Part shown: in pieces, positions 63,994 through 64,000 of the stretch
Numbering within the stretch: the first letter of the stretch is position 1
Layout of the letters: each line of letters starts with the position of its first letter
Source: JAJEFO01 sp009843725
Lineage (GTDB): Bacteria; Pseudomonadota; Alphaproteobacteria; Rhodobacterales; Rhodobacteraceae
DNA length: 64,000 bases
Direction of reading: 5' to 3'
Assembly: GCA_965243215.1 (NCBI GenBank)
Contig: CBDEUJ010000005.1
Location: 124,001 to 188,000 of the forward strand
Notes under the pieces: generated by a model
Told to the model about the DNA's origin: nothing
The model's database searches: none
Seen by the model: the letters and a program-made list of their open reading frames with translations, nothing else
Made by a program: the position numbers and the translations under genes

Positions 63994-64000
63994 GCGTTGT
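63990..64000 (+). CDS. Start of a further gene, cut by the window edge
   Basis: ATGAGCGTTGT follows in an ATGA overlap with the DUF1989-GcvT stop, the coupling seen throughout this genome. Only three codons (Met-Ser-Val) are visible, so no product can be named. Confidence 0.35.

Noticed and set aside
1..64000. tRNA, rRNA or CRISPR loci
   Set aside because: No tRNA-like cloverleaf, rRNA segment or repeat-spacer array was recognised by eye on either strand; a dedicated scan was not possible.

Overview
The window is high-G+C alphaproteobacterial DNA. Gene content (DUF2927 lipoprotein, quaternary-amine ABC transporter, DUF1989-aminomethyltransferase fusion) fits Rhodobacterales best, but no rRNA or marker gene fixes the taxon. 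It has three parts: a left chromosomal flank (1-17082), a complete Mu-like transposable prophage (17083-58889, 41.8 kb) and a right flank (58890-64000).

Left flank. A sugar-acid block holds an enolase-superfamily dehydratase (cut by the window edge), a divergent GntR/FCD regulator and a 2-keto-3-deoxygluconate-type kinase. Two near-identical operator copies lie between the divergent genes. Next is a leftward catabolic cluster: SnoaL-like protein, GntR remnant, L-carnitine-dehydrogenase-like enzyme, two SDR dehydrogenases, a Rieske oxygenase and a CdhR/GbdR-like AraC regulator. Opposite it lies a three-gene glycine-betaine-class ABC importer whose permease is an internal duplication. Together these look like uptake, oxidative cleavage and oxidation of a quaternary amine or carnitine-like compound. 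A PanB-like protein, a beta-hydroxyacid dehydrogenase and a CPA1 cation/proton antiporter follow.

Prophage. The element sits inside the antiporter gene. A 5-bp duplication (ACCGA) flanks TG...CA ends, and the missing antiporter C-terminus resumes in frame on the far side. Three blocks are seen. (1) A leftward arm (26451 to 17338) has membrane protein, lipoprotein, DUF2730, winged-helix protein, DUF3486, terminase, portal, a giant MuF-kinase-ADP-ribosyltransferase protein, an acidic protein, a degenerate dCTP-deaminase-fold membrane protein and gpG. (2) A central early/immunity block (26.6-40.9 kb) has a DNA adenine methylase, a Tad2-like protein, an S24 repressor with operators, Cro-like protein, MuA/MuB-like transposition genes, many small winged-helix proteins, an MT-A70 methylase, GemA and Mor. 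(3) A rightward arm (40.9-58.8 kb) has protease, capsid, an Acb2-like protein, a collagen-like protein, sheath, tube, frameshifted tail chaperone, tape measure, baseplate, PAAR spike tip and a glycine-rich fibre. In Mu the terminase-portal-F-G block lies between the early genes and the protease; here it is inverted and moved to the left end.

The two structural arms appear to be switched on together. A perfect palindrome occurs twice, once at the head of each arm, with a -10-like hexamer at the same distance. The Mor-family activator gene ends two bases before the second copy. This is the clearest unannotated circuit in the window.

Right flank. After the antiporter C-terminal fragment come a DUF2927 lipoprotein, a LacI-family repressor, and a divergent DUF1989-GcvT fusion gene whose promoter overlaps a LacI-type operator. 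The fusion gene overlaps the start of a further gene at the window edge.
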